Shown here in pieces: positions 35,346-44,679 of a stretch of DNA of 64,000 nt (position 1 is the stretch's first letter; every line of letters starts with the position of its first letter). A program made the position numbers and the translations under genes. The stretch spans positions 124,001 through 188,000 of the forward strand of contig NZ_CAKMMF010000001.1 of the NCBI RefSeq assembly GCF_927798095.1, written 5' to 3'. The DNA comes from Paenibacillus plantiphilus (GTDB lineage Bacteria > Bacillota > Bacilli > Paenibacillales > Paenibacillaceae). The notes under the pieces are model-generated. The model was not told where the DNA came from. It ran no database searches and worked only from the letters and a program-made list of their open reading frames with translations.

Positions 35346-36353
35346 TTAAGCGCGGCCCCCTCTTCTGGCAATATAGACGAAGAACGGCACACCAATAATA
35401 GCGGTCATAACGCCAACAGGCACTTCCTTGGGAAAAGAAATAAATCGCGACCCGATGTCGGCTGCCAGCAATAGAACGCCCCCAAGCATTGCGCAGTAAG
35501 GAATGCCCCAGCGGTAATCAATGCCGACCAGATGGCGTGTTAGATGAGGAATAATAATGCCGACAAAAGCGATGGGTCCAGCGATAGCTACCGACCCGCC
35601 TGCAAGCAGCACGACAATAATTCCCGCCGCGAGCTTGATGTAGATCGTCTTTTGCCCGAGTCCAGTAGCGACATCCTCGCCTAGCGCCAGCAAATTCATA
35701 TGTCTGGCAATGACTAGGGTCCCCAGAAGCGCAATGCCCATATACGGAGCTGCGGATGTAAAGATGCTCATATCGCGACCCGCCACGGAGCCGACGAACC
35801 AATGCAGCACTTGATCGAATGTTTGCCCGCCTGTCAGCAGGACACCCAGAGAAAGCGAAGAGAAGAAGGCTGTCATCGCAGCGCCAGCGAGTGTCACCTT
35901 AATCGGTGTCAGACCGTCACTGCCTATGGAGCCAAGCACATAGACAACTGTAGCTGTGAATGCCGCGCCAAGGAAAGCGAGTGTGGCGAATGTTTCGAGG
36001 CTACTTGCCCCGAAGAATGCAGCGCCTACAACGATGAAGAAAGCAGCCCCGGCATTAATGCCGAAGATGCTTGGAGATGCAATCGGGTTGCGGGTTATTC
36101 CTTGCATCAACGAGCCAGCTACTGCCAGACTTGCACCGGCGATCGCGGCAATGAATGCACGAGGTGCTCTTGTCGTTTGAATAATAAGATGCTCTTGCGA
36201 GCCATTGTATGCGGTGTAAGATTCTACAATTGTATGCCAGCTAATATTGGCCACTCCGAACACTATGCTGCAGATGATTCCGGCAGCAAGCGCAATCAGA
36301 GAAACCAGCAAACCCGTTATCTTCTGTGAGGTCGTAGTTAGTAAAGTATTCAT
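35346..36353 (-). CDS. Siderophore ABC transporter permease (FecCD family)
   Basis: A 335-residue permease, the partner of the next gene. It has RAPRAFIAAIAGASLAVAGS, RNPIASPSIFGINAGAAF and GPIAFVGIIIPHLTRHLVGI. It is the first gene after the divergent promoter region, with a Fur-like box at 36451-36470 upstream. Confidence 0.92.
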   Translation of the reverse strand: MNTLLTTTSQKITGLLVSLIALAAGIICSIVFGVANISWHTIVESYTAYNGSQEHLIIQTTRAPRAFIAAIAGASLAVAGSLMQGITRNPIASPSIFGINAGAAFFIVVGAAFFGASSLETFATLAFLGAAFTATVVYVLGSIGSDGLTPIKVTLAGAAMTAFFSSLSLGVLLTGGQTFDQVLHWFVGSVAGRDMSIFTSAAPYMGIALLGTLVIARHMNLLALGEDVATGLGQKTIYIKLAAGIIVVLLAGGSVAIAGPIAFVGIIIPHLTRHLVGIDYRWGIPYCAMLGGVLLLAADIGSRFISFPKEVPVGVMTAIIGVPFFVYIARRGGRA

Positions 36354-36450
36354 GATGTCCTCTTTCCTGGTTGCTAAGGCCGAATGTTATAAGGATGAAC
36401 CTTATCGATCGGCACTCAATAATTTTAGGTCATGCAACAGATGGTGTCAA

Positions 36451-36470
36451 TGATTATAAGAATCATTATC
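36451..36470. promoter_or_regulatory. Fur-like box upstream of the permease operon
   Basis: TGATTATAAGAATCATTATC matches the 7-1-7 Fur pattern at 11 of 14 positions. On the minus strand it contains TATAAT, a likely -10 for the permease operon. Confidence 0.65.
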
Positions 36471-36491
36471 AGAGGCAGCTGTCACAGATTA

Positions 36492-36520
36492 TTGACTTTG
36501 AATATTGATCCTGCTATAGT
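36492..36520 (+). promoter_or_regulatory. Promoter of the siderophore-binding protein gene
   Basis: TTGACT, a 17-base spacer and TATAGT. A weaker Fur-like match (TGATATTGAGAGTCA at 36532-36546) lies over the expected transcription start. Confidence 0.65.
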
Positions 36521-36573
36521 TTCTCCTTGACTGATATTGAGAGTCATTCGCAGAAGAAAGGAAGTCATAATCA

Positions 36574-37560
36574 ATGTCACATGTATTGAACAAGAAATTT
36601 GCTTGGACTGTCTCCACTATTTTGCTCGCATTCACAATCATTGTGTCAGGCTGCGGCAACGCTGAGTCCGACAACAAGAAGAATGACACTGCTGCAACAG
36701 GCGGGTCAGAGCAAGCACGCAGCATCGCCCATGCAATGGGCAGCACAGAAATTACAGGAACGCCGGCTCGTGTAGTCGTACTGACTAATGAAGGAACTGA
36801 AGCGCTGCTCGCGCTTGGCGTGAAGCCAGTAGGCGCAGTTAAATCCTGGACAGGCAATCCATGGTATGAGCACATCTCCGCGAAGATGGAGGGCGTCGAA
36901 GTCGTAGGCGACGAAAGTCAGCCGAACCTTGAACTTATTGCAAGTCTTAAGCCAGACCTTATTATCGGTAATAAATTGCGTCAGGAGAAAGTATACGAGC
37001 AATTGAAAGGCATCGCTCCGACCGTCTTCTCAGAGACGCTTCGCGGAGAATGGCAAGCGAACTTCCTCCTGTATGCTGATGCACTAGGCAAAAAAGCCGA
37101 AGGCGAGAAAGTAATTGCCGATTACGATAGCCGCACTGCAGATTTCAAACAAAAAGCAGGCGACAAGCTGAATCAGAAAGTATCTGTCGTTCGCTTCATG
37201 GCTGGAAAAACACGCATCTACCTGGAGGATACCTTTACAGGAGTTGCCTTCTCCAAGCTCGGTATTACGCGTCCGGACAATCAGAAATATACAGACACAT
37301 TCGTAGAAGAAATTACGAAGGAACGTCTTCCAGAGGTAGATGCGGACATGCTGTTCTACTTCACCTATGAAACAGGCGATGGCAAAGGAACAGAGATGGA
37401 AGAAACGATGCTGAAGGACCCGCTCTGGCAGAGCCTCTCCGTTGTGAAGAACAACAAGGCAATTCGGGTGAATGACGCTGTTTGGAATACAGCTGGCGGC
37501 GTGCTCGCTGCTAACCTCATGCTTGATGAAATTTACGCAATTTATGAAATTCAACAATAA
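36574..37560 (+). CDS. Iron-siderophore ABC transporter substrate-binding lipoprotein
   Basis: A 328-residue lipoprotein with acylated Cys27 in TIIVSGCGN. The periplasmic-binding-type fold has TPARVVVLTNEGTEALLALG near 63, VGDESQPNLELIASLKPDLI near 112, and a C-terminal AANLMLDEIYAIYE. It captures ferric siderophore and hands it to the permeases encoded divergently. It is single and followed by a strong terminator. Confidence 0.92.
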   Translation: MSHVLNKKFAWTVSTILLAFTIIVSGCGNAESDNKKNDTAATGGSEQARSIAHAMGSTEITGTPARVVVLTNEGTEALLALGVKPVGAVKSWTGNPWYEHISAKMEGVEVVGDESQPNLELIASLKPDLIIGNKLRQEKVYEQLKGIAPTVFSETLRGEWQANFLLYADALGKKAEGEKVIADYDSRTADFKQKAGDKLNQKVSVVRFMAGKTRIYLEDTFTGVAFSKLGITRPDNQKYTDTFVEEITKERLPEVDADMLFYFTYETGDGKGTEMEETMLKDPLWQSLSVVKNNKAIRVNDAVWNTAGGVLAANLMLDEIYAIYEIQQ

Positions 37561-37573
37561 GCCGTTTATTGAA

Positions 37574-37605
37574 ACAGCCGGTATCTTGTGTACCGGCTGT
37601 TTTTT
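37574..37605 (+). terminator. Terminator
   Basis: ACAGCCGGTA pairs with TACCGGCTGT, followed by TTTTTC, 14 bases after the stop codon. Confidence 0.85.
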
Positions 37606-37848
37606 CATGTTTTCCCTGCTTATTGGATTGGATACGCCTAAAACGGGCAAATCGATACTCGATATGTATTTTGATGAACTCTTCATAACTCGCAACAGCT
37701 GCTTTTAACGAATAATGCTAGTACTAACTGCTCAACCCTATTATAATAAAATGACAAATTTCGCTATAATGATCGTTCTTTTCTCTTATTTCAAACTCGT
37801 TATATTAGAAGCGATTATATTTTATTTCAGAAAAGAGGGTCAGGCAGG

Positions 37849-39801
37849 ATGAAAAAGATAGGCTGGATCGCCATCTCGTTGATCGGAGCGGCGCTGATTG
37901 TGTGGTGGTTAGCGAGCATAGGGACAGAGGAATTCTCAGAGGCTCCGTCACAGATGAGCCAGGAGATAAAAGAAGCAGTCGACGGCATGACCGATTATAC
38001 GGTGCTCGTGTATATGAACGGTTCCGATCTGGAAAGCGACTATGATGAGGAAAGCGGCGAATATTCCGGAGCGGCAACGACCGATATTCTGGAGATGACG
38101 GAGGGTCTGACGAGCGATCGCGTTCATCTCGTTCTGGAGACAGGCGGCACGAAAGGCTGGGCCAATGAGCAGGTTAGCAGCGAAGAGAATCAACGCTGGA
38201 TTGTGGAGAACGGCAAGCTCGTTCTTGTGGAAAGCTTGGGCGCCAAGAACATGGGCGCTTCCGATACACTGACGGATTTTGTCACCTGGGGGGTGGAGAA
38301 CTATCCTGCGGATAAGTATGCTCTCGTTTTCTGGAACCACGGCGGCGGTGCGGTGCTTGGCTTTGGCGCGGATGAATTGTTCGATAACGATTCCCTCACG
38401 CTCGATGAGATAGAAGCTGGCCTGAGTAAAGCCTATGAGCAATCGGAGACACAGCTTGAGCTAATCGGCTTTGACGCATGCCTGATGGCCACTGTGGAAA
38501 CGGCTTATAAGCTGAGCCCGTATGGTCGTTATATGATAGCTTCAGAGGAGCTGGAGCCCGGACACGGCTGGAATTACCAAGCCATCATGACGGCGCTCTC
38601 CAGCGAGTCCAGTATGGACGGCAGTCAGCTCGGACGCATAATTGCCGACTCCTATAAGCTTCATGCTGAAGAATACGAGCAGGATATGTCGATTACGCTG
38701 TCCGTCATGGATATGAGCAAGATGGCCAGCGTTGTCCAGGCGCTCGAAAATTTCGTCGAGGAGGCCCACTCCGACATAGCCGTTAACAGCAAAAACTTCT
38801 ACAGCTTCGCCAATAGCCGCAGTCGGGCGGAGGATTATGGCAGCGCATCCGCGCACGGCGGTACGACAGATATGGTTGACTTGATGGCTTTAGTACGCAA
38901 CGTATCGGATACATATCCGGCGTCAGCGCAAGCGCTGGAATCGGCATTGAAGGAAGCCGTTGTGTATAATCTGAACAGTGTAGGCCGTCCAGCGGCTAGC
39001 GGATTGTCGATTTATTTTCCTCACAAGGACAAGGAGAATTTTACCGAAAATTTGAAGAGCTATTCAACAATCGGCTTTTCAGACATCTACACCGATTTTT
39101 TACATACCTATGTTGAGCGGCTGCAGGGCAATTCGGCGAAGGTTGAGCTTGTGGACAACAGCGATTTCACATTTTCTTATAATGACAATGAAGACGAGTC
39201 AGCTCCGTATCAGGTGTACGTGAACCCGGATGATATGGAGCGAATCGAGCAAATCTACGCAGTTGTAGCGATGCTTGTCGAAGGTTCTGACAGTGAAATG
39301 CTTTATTTGGGATACGATCATTACGTCGATGTGGACTGGGAGAAAGGCATTCTGAGCGATGATTTTACCGGCGAGTGGCTGATGTGGGACGAAAACTTTG
39401 TGACACTTGATCTCATCTCTCAAGGCGAAGATTACATCCGTTACGGGATTCCAGTCAAGCTTAATGGCCAGGAAATGGATGTCCTCGTTCATTACGATAT
39501 CGAGTCCGATCAATTCGAGGTGCTGGGCGCGTGGAAAGGAATCAGCGAGGAAACTGGCATGCCGGATAAAAACTTGATCAAGCTCAAACAAGGCGATGAG
39601 ATCATTCCGCAATTCTATTATTACGACGAAGCGACGGATGAAGACGGCTATATTGACGGAGATCCGTTCACAGTAGGCGACGGGATCGATCTGGCCTATG
39701 GCTCGCTGCCTGACGGCAGCTACTTGTATGGCTTCTCCTTGACCGATTATTCCGGCAATGAGACACTGACCGATTTTGTTGAGATCGTGTTGGAGGAATA
39801 G
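37849..39801 (+). CDS. Clostripain-type (C11) cysteine peptidase, membrane-anchored
   Basis: A 650-residue protein. A single N-terminal hydrophobic segment (residues 5-23) anchors or exports it. The C11 catalytic pair is present: H164 in FWNHGGGAVLG and C211 in IGFDACLMATVE. The rest of the C11 core runs to about residue 390 (PAASGLSIYFPHKD). The last 230 residues are acidic, repetitive beta-like and contain a phrase (SEMLYLGYDHYVDVDWEKG) not known to me. It probably cleaves after Arg or Lys outside the cell. The ATG has GGCAGG 5 bases before it. Confidence 0.85.
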   Translation: MKKIGWIAISLIGAALIVWWLASIGTEEFSEAPSQMSQEIKEAVDGMTDYTVLVYMNGSDLESDYDEESGEYSGAATTDILEMTEGLTSDRVHLVLETGGTKGWANEQVSSEENQRWIVENGKLVLVESLGAKNMGASDTLTDFVTWGVENYPADKYALVFWNHGGGAVLGFGADELFDNDSLTLDEIEAGLSKAYEQSETQLELIGFDACLMATVETAYKLSPYGRYMIASEELEPGHGWNYQAIMTALSSESSMDGSQLGRIIADSYKLHAEEYEQDMSITLSVMDMSKMASVVQALENFVEEAHSDIAVNSKNFYSFANSRSRAEDYGSASAHGGTTDMVDLMALVRNVSDTYPASAQALESALKEAVVYNLNSVGRPAASGLSIYFPHKDKENFTENLKSYSTIGFSDIYTDFLHTYVERLQGNSAKVELVDNSDFTFSYNDNEDESAPYQVYVNPDDMERIEQIYAVVAMLVEGSDSEMLYLGYDHYVDVDWEKGILSDDFTGEWLMWDENFVTLDLISQGEDYIRYGIPVKLNGQEMDVLVHYDIESDQFEVLGAWKGISEETGMPDKNLIKLKQGDEIIPQFYYYDEATDEDGYIDGDPFTVGDGIDLAYGSLPDGSYLYGFSLTDYSGNETLTDFVEIVLEE

Positions 39802-39834
39802 ACGCAGTCACGCTATGCTTCCTAGAAACGATAA

Positions 39835-39904
39835 AAATACACCGCCAAGAAAGGTATAAGGTGCCTGTCACTCACCTGCTGCCCCTTTACTTCGCGGTGT
39901 ATTT
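39835..39904. terminator. Nested hairpin between the convergent peptidase and CBS genes
   Basis: AAATACACCGC at 39835 pairs with GCGGTGTATTT at 39894 (11 bp). AAAGG/CCTTT and AGGTG/CACCT pair inside it. It is suited to end transcription from both sides. Confidence 0.55.
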
Positions 39905-39943
39905 CTTCTGATCACCGTATTGTTCAGCTTCTGCATAATCGGC

Positions 39944-40399
39944 TTACAGCAGGTCCTTGAAGGAATTTCTGATCACATCCCCACGGCTGATAATGCCAAC
40001 CAATACCCCATCCCGCTCTACCGGCAGCTTCTTAATTTGTTTCTCTCCCAAAACAATGGCGAAATTCTCAACCTCTTCGTCCCAGCTTACTTTATGCACC
40101 TTTTTCTTGGCAATTGTCATCACGTTTAAATCCAGTATCTTCTGAACCCTCTCCTCAAACTCATCTTCATCGCCTTTGATCACATTCACAAAAAAGAAGG
40201 TATCGATAATAAAATCCTTATGCTTTCCAATATAGCGCATAATATCTCCATCACTTATAAAGGCGACAATTTCATCCCTGTCATTAACGACGGGGAGTCC
40301 GCTAATGCCGCGATCAATAAATATTTTGAGAACAGACCGAATCGAATCCGTTTCCTTCACTTTAAACACCTGGCTGATCATCATTTCATGTGCCTTCAT
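39944..40399 (-). CDS. Two-CBS-domain protein
   Basis: A 151-residue protein made of two CBS domains: residues 1-60 (DSIRSVLKIFIDRGISGLPV, then SDGDIMRYIG) and 90-150 (NFAIVLGEKQIKKLPVERDG, then SRGDVIRN). Such small CBS proteins bind adenine nucleotides. The start is ATG 40399, with AGGGGG about 9 bases before it. The target is unknown. Confidence 0.86.
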   Translation of the reverse strand: MKAHEMMISQVFKVKETDSIRSVLKIFIDRGISGLPVVNDRDEIVAFISDGDIMRYIGKHKDFIIDTFFFVNVIKGDEDEFEERVQKILDLNVMTIAKKKVHKVSWDEEVENFAIVLGEKQIKKLPVERDGVLVGIISRGDVIRNSFKDLL

Positions 40400-40709
40400 C
40401 GTTCTCATCCCCCTAATCAATGATTAACCGTGCAAATTGAGCCCCATGATGAAAGGTATATAATTGTATTATGCAACTATATTTGAAATTGTCAATACCG
40501 ACATCCATTATGCCCTTCACAATCAAAAATATTCATTCTACGCGTATACCTTGCCTGAGAGATCAGCGGCATGAGCCGCACTTCTCCAGACTTCCAGCAC
40601 ACTTGACAAGCCTTGCAATCTAAGCGCCCTTTAAATGCCAAAGAGCTACATGATATAATGCAACTAATTTCACATTCATTTGTTCGACCAACAAGGAGGA
40701 TTATTCAAT
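40400..40709. other. Divergent promoter region, no gene
   Basis: On the minus strand TTGACA at 40490-40495 may be the -35 of the CBS gene, but its -10 is not clear. On the plus strand a TATAAT at about 40655 may serve the amylase gene. Nothing else is seen. Confidence 0.35.
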
Positions 40710-42458
40710 ATGCTGCTGGAAGCTGTCTACCACCGTCCCAAACAAAACTGGTCCTATGCCTATGATTTCGAGACCATTCATATCCGCCTGAAAACCAAAC
40801 GAGACGACATGGACAAGGTGCAGGTGCTTGCCGTTGACAAGTGGGATTTCAATGGCACCAAGATCGTAACCGACATGGTCAAGTTCGCTTCCAATGAGCT
40901 GTTTGATTTCTGGGAAGCGGCTGTTCGCCCGCCATTCAAGCGGCTGGCTTACGCTTTTATACTGCAATCCGGCAATCTGTGCACCTATATGAATGAGCGC
41001 GGCTTCACCCCGGAGATGCCCGTCAGCGCGGCGGCTTTATTCGAGTTCCCTTATATCAATCCCATCGACGTGTTCACCCCTCCTGCCTGGGTGAAGGATG
41101 CCGTGTTCTATCAAATTTTCCCGGAGCGTTTCGCTAATGGCGATCCCTCTAACGATCCTGAGGGCGTTGAGCCTTGGGGCGGCAAGCCGACCCGGACGAA
41201 CTTCTTCGGCGGCGATCTTCAGGGCGTCATTAACAATCTCGATCATCTGGAGGAGCTGGGTGTCAACGCCATCTATTTCAATCCAGTGTTTGAAGCGACC
41301 ACGAACCATAAATACGATACGCAGGATTATTTGAAGGTGGACCCTAACTTCGGCGACAATGAGACGTTGAAGCGTCTTGTGCAGGAATGCCATAAACGGG
41401 GTATCCGCGTCCTTCTCGATGCCGTCTTCAACCATTGCGGCGCAACCTTCCCACCTTATCTCGATGTAAAAAGCAATGGAGCGGCATCCCGTTATGCGGA
41501 CTGGTTCCATGTCCGTGAATTCCCGCTTGAAGTAAGGGACGGCATTCCGACCTACGAAACGTTCAGCTTCGAGCCGATAATGCCCAAGCTGAACACGGAG
41601 CATCCTGAAGTGAAGGAATATTTGCTCAATGTCGCCCGTTACTGGATCGAGGAGATCGGCATCGACGGGTGGCGCCTTGACGTGGCCGATGAGGTGGATC
41701 ACGCCTTCTGGCGTGATTTCCGTAAAGTCGTGAAGTCCGCCAACCCTGAAGCCTATATTCTGGGCGAGATCTGGCATGACTCTATGATGTGGCTGCAGGG
41801 CGACCAATTCGATGCTGTCATGAACTATCCATTCACTGATGCTGTGCTGGACTTCTTTACGAACAGAGGAACATTAGACGGCGCAAGGTTCGCCAATGCG
41901 ATTGGCAGCATTCTATCCAGCTACCCGCAGCAGGTGAATGAAGCCGCGTTCAATCTGCTGGGCAGCCACGATACACCGAGGCTTCTAACGATCTGCGGTG
42001 ATGACAAGCAGCGGATGAGGCTCGCGACGCTGTTTCTGTTCACATTCATAGGAACACCTTGCGTTTATTACGGGGATGAGTTCGGAATCAATGGCGAGAT
42101 GGATCCTGACTGCCGCAAATGTATGGAATGGGATGAGAGCAAGCAGGATCGGGAGCTGTTCGAGCATTATCGGAGCATCATCCGTCTCCGCCGCGAGCAT
42201 GAGGTTCTGCGCAACGGCGAGTTCCGCTTCCTCCATGCGGAGAAGAACGACAAACGTCTAGCATATGAGCGGTTTAATGATGCCTCACATTTCATTATCG
42301 CGGCTAATGCCGACGAGGTGACCAATACCTTGGAGATCATTCTTCCGCAAGGCACTTGGACCGAAGCCTTCACAGGATCAACCATTGAATCGGATGGCGA
42401 CAAAACGAGTCTTAAGCTGCTCCCGTTCAGCTATCAGGTGTTCCAACGGACCTTGTAA
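40710..42458 (+). CDS. GH13 alpha-glycosidase, neopullulanase/cyclomaltodextrinase type
   Basis: A 582-residue enzyme. An N-terminal CBM34-type domain (1-125) precedes the GH13 barrel. The catalytic residues are D324 ([11 protein letters not shown]), E353 (LGEIWHD) and D421 ([11 protein letters not shown]), almost the positions of neopullulanase TVAII. It acts on pullulan, cyclodextrins or maltodextrins; the lack of a signal peptide puts it inside the cell. The start is ATG 40710, with AAGGAGG 10 bases before it. It has no transporter or regulator beside it. Confidence 0.92.
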   Translation: MLLEAVYHRPKQNWSYAYDFETIHIRLKTKRDDMDKVQVLAVDKWDFNGTKIVTDMVKFASNELFDFWEAAVRPPFKRLAYAFILQSGNLCTYMNERGFTPEMPVSAAALFEFPYINPIDVFTPPAWVKDAVFYQIFPERFANGDPSNDPEGVEPWGGKPTRTNFFGGDLQGVINNLDHLEELGVNAIYFNPVFEATTNHKYDTQDYLKVDPNFGDNETLKRLVQECHKRGIRVLLDAVFNHCGATFPPYLDVKSNGAASRYADWFHVREFPLEVRDGIPTYETFSFEPIMPKLNTEHPEVKEYLLNVARYWIEEIGIDGWRLDVADEVDHAFWRDFRKVVKSANPEAYILGEIWHDSMMWLQGDQFDAVMNYPFTDAVLDFFTNRGTLDGARFANAIGSILSSYPQQVNEAAFNLLGSHDTPRLLTICGDDKQRMRLATLFLFTFIGTPCVYYGDEFGINGEMDPDCRKCMEWDESKQDRELFEHYRSIIRLRREHEVLRNGEFRFLHAEKNDKRLAYERFNDASHFIIAANADEVTNTLEIILPQGTWTEAFTGSTIESDGDKTSLKLLPFSYQVFQRTL

Positions 42459-42508
42459 ACTGCAAGCTGTGATGTGAAGCAAACGAAAGATCCGCCAGAA
42501 AAACAAAT

Positions 42509-42555
42509 GACCCGCAAGAAGGACGCTTTCGTAAAAAGTGTCCCTCTTGCGGGTC
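42509..42555. terminator. Bidirectional terminator
   Basis: GACCCGCAAGA pairs with TCTTGCGGGTC, extended by a GGAC/GTCC inner stem. It lies between convergent genes. Confidence 0.75.
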
Positions 42556-42564
42556 TTAGTCATT

Positions 42565-43173
42565 TCAATCAAAATCATATCTTTCCTCGCGAAAGGGATC
42601 GCCGTACATATGGTAGCCATTTCGTTCCCAGAACCCGGGCTTGTCAGCCGCCATAAATTCAATGCCGCGCAGCCATTTGGCGCTCTTCCAAAAATACAGA
42701 TGCGGTACAACCATACGCACCGGATAACCATGCTCCGGCGTCAGCAGCTCTCCATTGTGGCGCATAGCCAGCAATGAAGTGTCCCGCAGAAAATCTTCTA
42801 GCGGCAGGTTCGTCGTCCAGCCATGCTCAGCATGCAGCATGACATACTTCGCATCCGGCTTCAGCTTCACCTTCTCCATAATCGTTGCAACAGCAACGCC
42901 TTCCCAAACATTGTCGAGCTTGGACCATGTCGTGACACAATGGATGTCATTCCCGAACTCCTGCCGTGGGAGCTTCAGAAATTCGCTGTAGGTAATAACC
43001 GCTTCCTCTTCCACAAGTCCGAACAATCGCAAATCCCATTTGCCCATATCATTGTAATGGGGAACCGAGCCATGATGCAGGACGGGGAACGCTTCCGTCA
43101 ACCGCTGCCCTGGCGGAATACGCGAAGCGAGGTCGCGCTCCTCCTTGCTCTTGCTGTCCCTACCGCTATCCAC
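42565..43173 (-). CDS. Sulfite oxidase-like molybdopterin oxidoreductase (YuiH-like)
   Basis: A 202-residue protein of the small, soluble sulfite-oxidase fold. Cys79 in DIHCVTTWSKLDNVWEG is the molybdenum-ligating residue. HAEHGWTTNLPLEDF and HGYPVRMVVPHLYFWKSAKW are family blocks near 118 and 150. The GTG start has GGAGG 8 bases before it. It lies 105 bases after the MFS gene's stop on the same strand, and the genes may not be linked. Confidence 0.88.
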   Translation of the reverse strand: MDSGRDSKSKEERDLASRIPPGQRLTEAFPVLHHGSVPHYNDMGKWDLRLFGLVEEEAVITYSEFLKLPRQEFGNDIHCVTTWSKLDNVWEGVAVATIMEKVKLKPDAKYVMLHAEHGWTTNLPLEDFLRDTSLLAMRHNGELLTPEHGYPVRMVVPHLYFWKSAKWLRGIEFMAADKPGFWERNGYHMYGDPFREERYDFD

Positions 43174-43200
43174 TACAACCGCCTCCTTCTAAATTGCTGC

Positions 43201-43230
43201 GTCTTCTTGTGTCTTCTTGTGTCTTCTTGC
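43201..43230. repeat. 10-bp tandem repeat
   Basis: Three copies of GTCTTCTTGT (last base varies) just upstream of the oxidoreductase gene. Confidence 0.7.
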
Positions 43231-43278
43231 GCCCTCCAACGCGGGCTGACACAGCTCTTCCCTTGAAACACTTCGAAA

Positions 43279-44556
43279 TTAATTGCTTCGACGCTGCACA
43301 CGCAGCGCCAGCGGCCCGATTGTCAATGCAAGCGCAAGCAGCAGCATGCCAGTGAAGAACGCAATACCGTAGCTTTGCAGCCAATACGGACTATCCTCAA
43401 TTAGCTTATAGAGCCAGCCGCCGATCATCGGACCTAGAAATCCCGTAAGTCCGGTCAATGCGGAGAATATCGCTATATACATCGGACGATCTGCTTTGGG
43501 CGTATCGCCGATCACGAAGTTGAACACAACCAGATTGTACCCGCCAAGACCGAAGCCTAAAGCAATATGAACGAGCAGCAGGACGAAAATGACCGGCAAT
43601 AGCTCTATTCCCGCCCACAGTAGACAGGACAGCGCAATAATAGGCAGTGTCCACAGCAACAGCGTCCGGGACGCAAACCGCGAATTTAACGTTCCCCAGT
43701 AATAATAACTAAACATCATGACAACCATCTGAACCGTCGTAATAACTGTGATCCACAAATAACTGATCTTTAGAATGTCCAGCATGACGTAGGAGAACAA
43801 GGGGACCGCAACATTCTGCACCAAAATAAATAATGCGATAAACAGCGTCGCTTTCATGTACGAAGCATCCCGCAGCGGCTTCAGGAAGCGCCGGGCAGAG
43901 CTTGACTCTACTGATTTCTCGAATAACGGATTAGGGTATCGCCAGAGCTCTATCGCATTCCAAACCACACAAATCGCACTGATGCTGTACAGCAGTGCAA
44001 ATCCTGTACGCTCATTCATATGCTCCAGAATTTGACCGCCAATCAGGAGCGAAAGACTCGCAATCGCCCAATGAATCGTATTGCGAATGCCGAAGTATCG
44101 GCCTCTTACCTTTGGAGGCACCATGTCCGCAATGATAGAGGTCCAGAACATGCCTGCGGTTGAAGCTGATAGAAACGATACAAGAAACATTGCGATGAAC
44201 ACCGTAACCCGGTATTCCTCTGCAACCAAGAATGGAATAAATCCTGTCGCTACCCAAATTAAACGATGCGTAATTCCAGTAATGATTAGGAAAAGCCGCC
44301 GGTTATTGAGCCGCTGCATATAATATGCAGCCACAAGCTGGATCATATTCGCAAGAGCAGGAATGGCCATAACGAGCCCTACCTCTTCCGATGCCCCTCC
44401 GAGATAAAGGATGTACGCCGTCAGAATAGGTCCGCCTAACAAATTTGAAATGACGGTTGCTGGAATGCCTTCCATGATGGAAGTCAACAGCCCTCTGCGA
44501 TAACTGGACAGATTCTTGCGATGGAACACGGACATGACATGCTGCAAGAATGACAT
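43279..44556 (-). CDS. Major facilitator superfamily transporter
   Basis: A 425-residue protein with about 12 membrane segments. The loop between helices 2 and 3 reads MQRLNNRRLF, and ADMVPPKVRGRYFGIRNT, in the first half, is typical of sugar/drug MFS families. The start at ATG 44556 has AAGGAG 10 bases before it. Substrate and direction are unknown. Confidence 0.85.
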   Translation of the reverse strand: MSFLQHVMSVFHRKNLSSYRRGLLTSIMEGIPATVISNLLGGPILTAYILYLGGASEEVGLVMAIPALANMIQLVAAYYMQRLNNRRLFLIITGITHRLIWVATGFIPFLVAEEYRVTVFIAMFLVSFLSASTAGMFWTSIIADMVPPKVRGRYFGIRNTIHWAIASLSLLIGGQILEHMNERTGFALLYSISAICVVWNAIELWRYPNPLFEKSVESSSARRFLKPLRDASYMKATLFIALFILVQNVAVPLFSYVMLDILKISYLWITVITTVQMVVMMFSYYYWGTLNSRFASRTLLLWTLPIIALSCLLWAGIELLPVIFVLLLVHIALGFGLGGYNLVVFNFVIGDTPKADRPMYIAIFSALTGLTGFLGPMIGGWLYKLIEDSPYWLQSYGIAFFTGMLLLALALTIGPLALRVQRRSN

Positions 44557-44622
44557 GGTATATGAACTCCTTCATGATGTTAACTTCTACGTTGCCGTCC
44601 TTTGCCGTCTCTTGCCTGCCTT

Positions 44623-44667
44623 TCCTCTCTTGCTGCTTCCTCTCTTGCTGCTTCCTCTCTTGCTGCC
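44623..44667. repeat. 15-bp tandem repeat
   Basis: Three copies of TCCTCTCTTGCTGCT in the gap between the aminopeptidase stop and the MFS start. Confidence 0.75.
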
Positions 44668-44679
44668 CTTCCGTTCGCT

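Noticed and set aside
43201-44667. Short tandem repeats as a phase-variation switch
   Set aside because: The 10-bp and 15-bp repeats lie outside the coding frames and promoters that I can see, so no switch can be supported.
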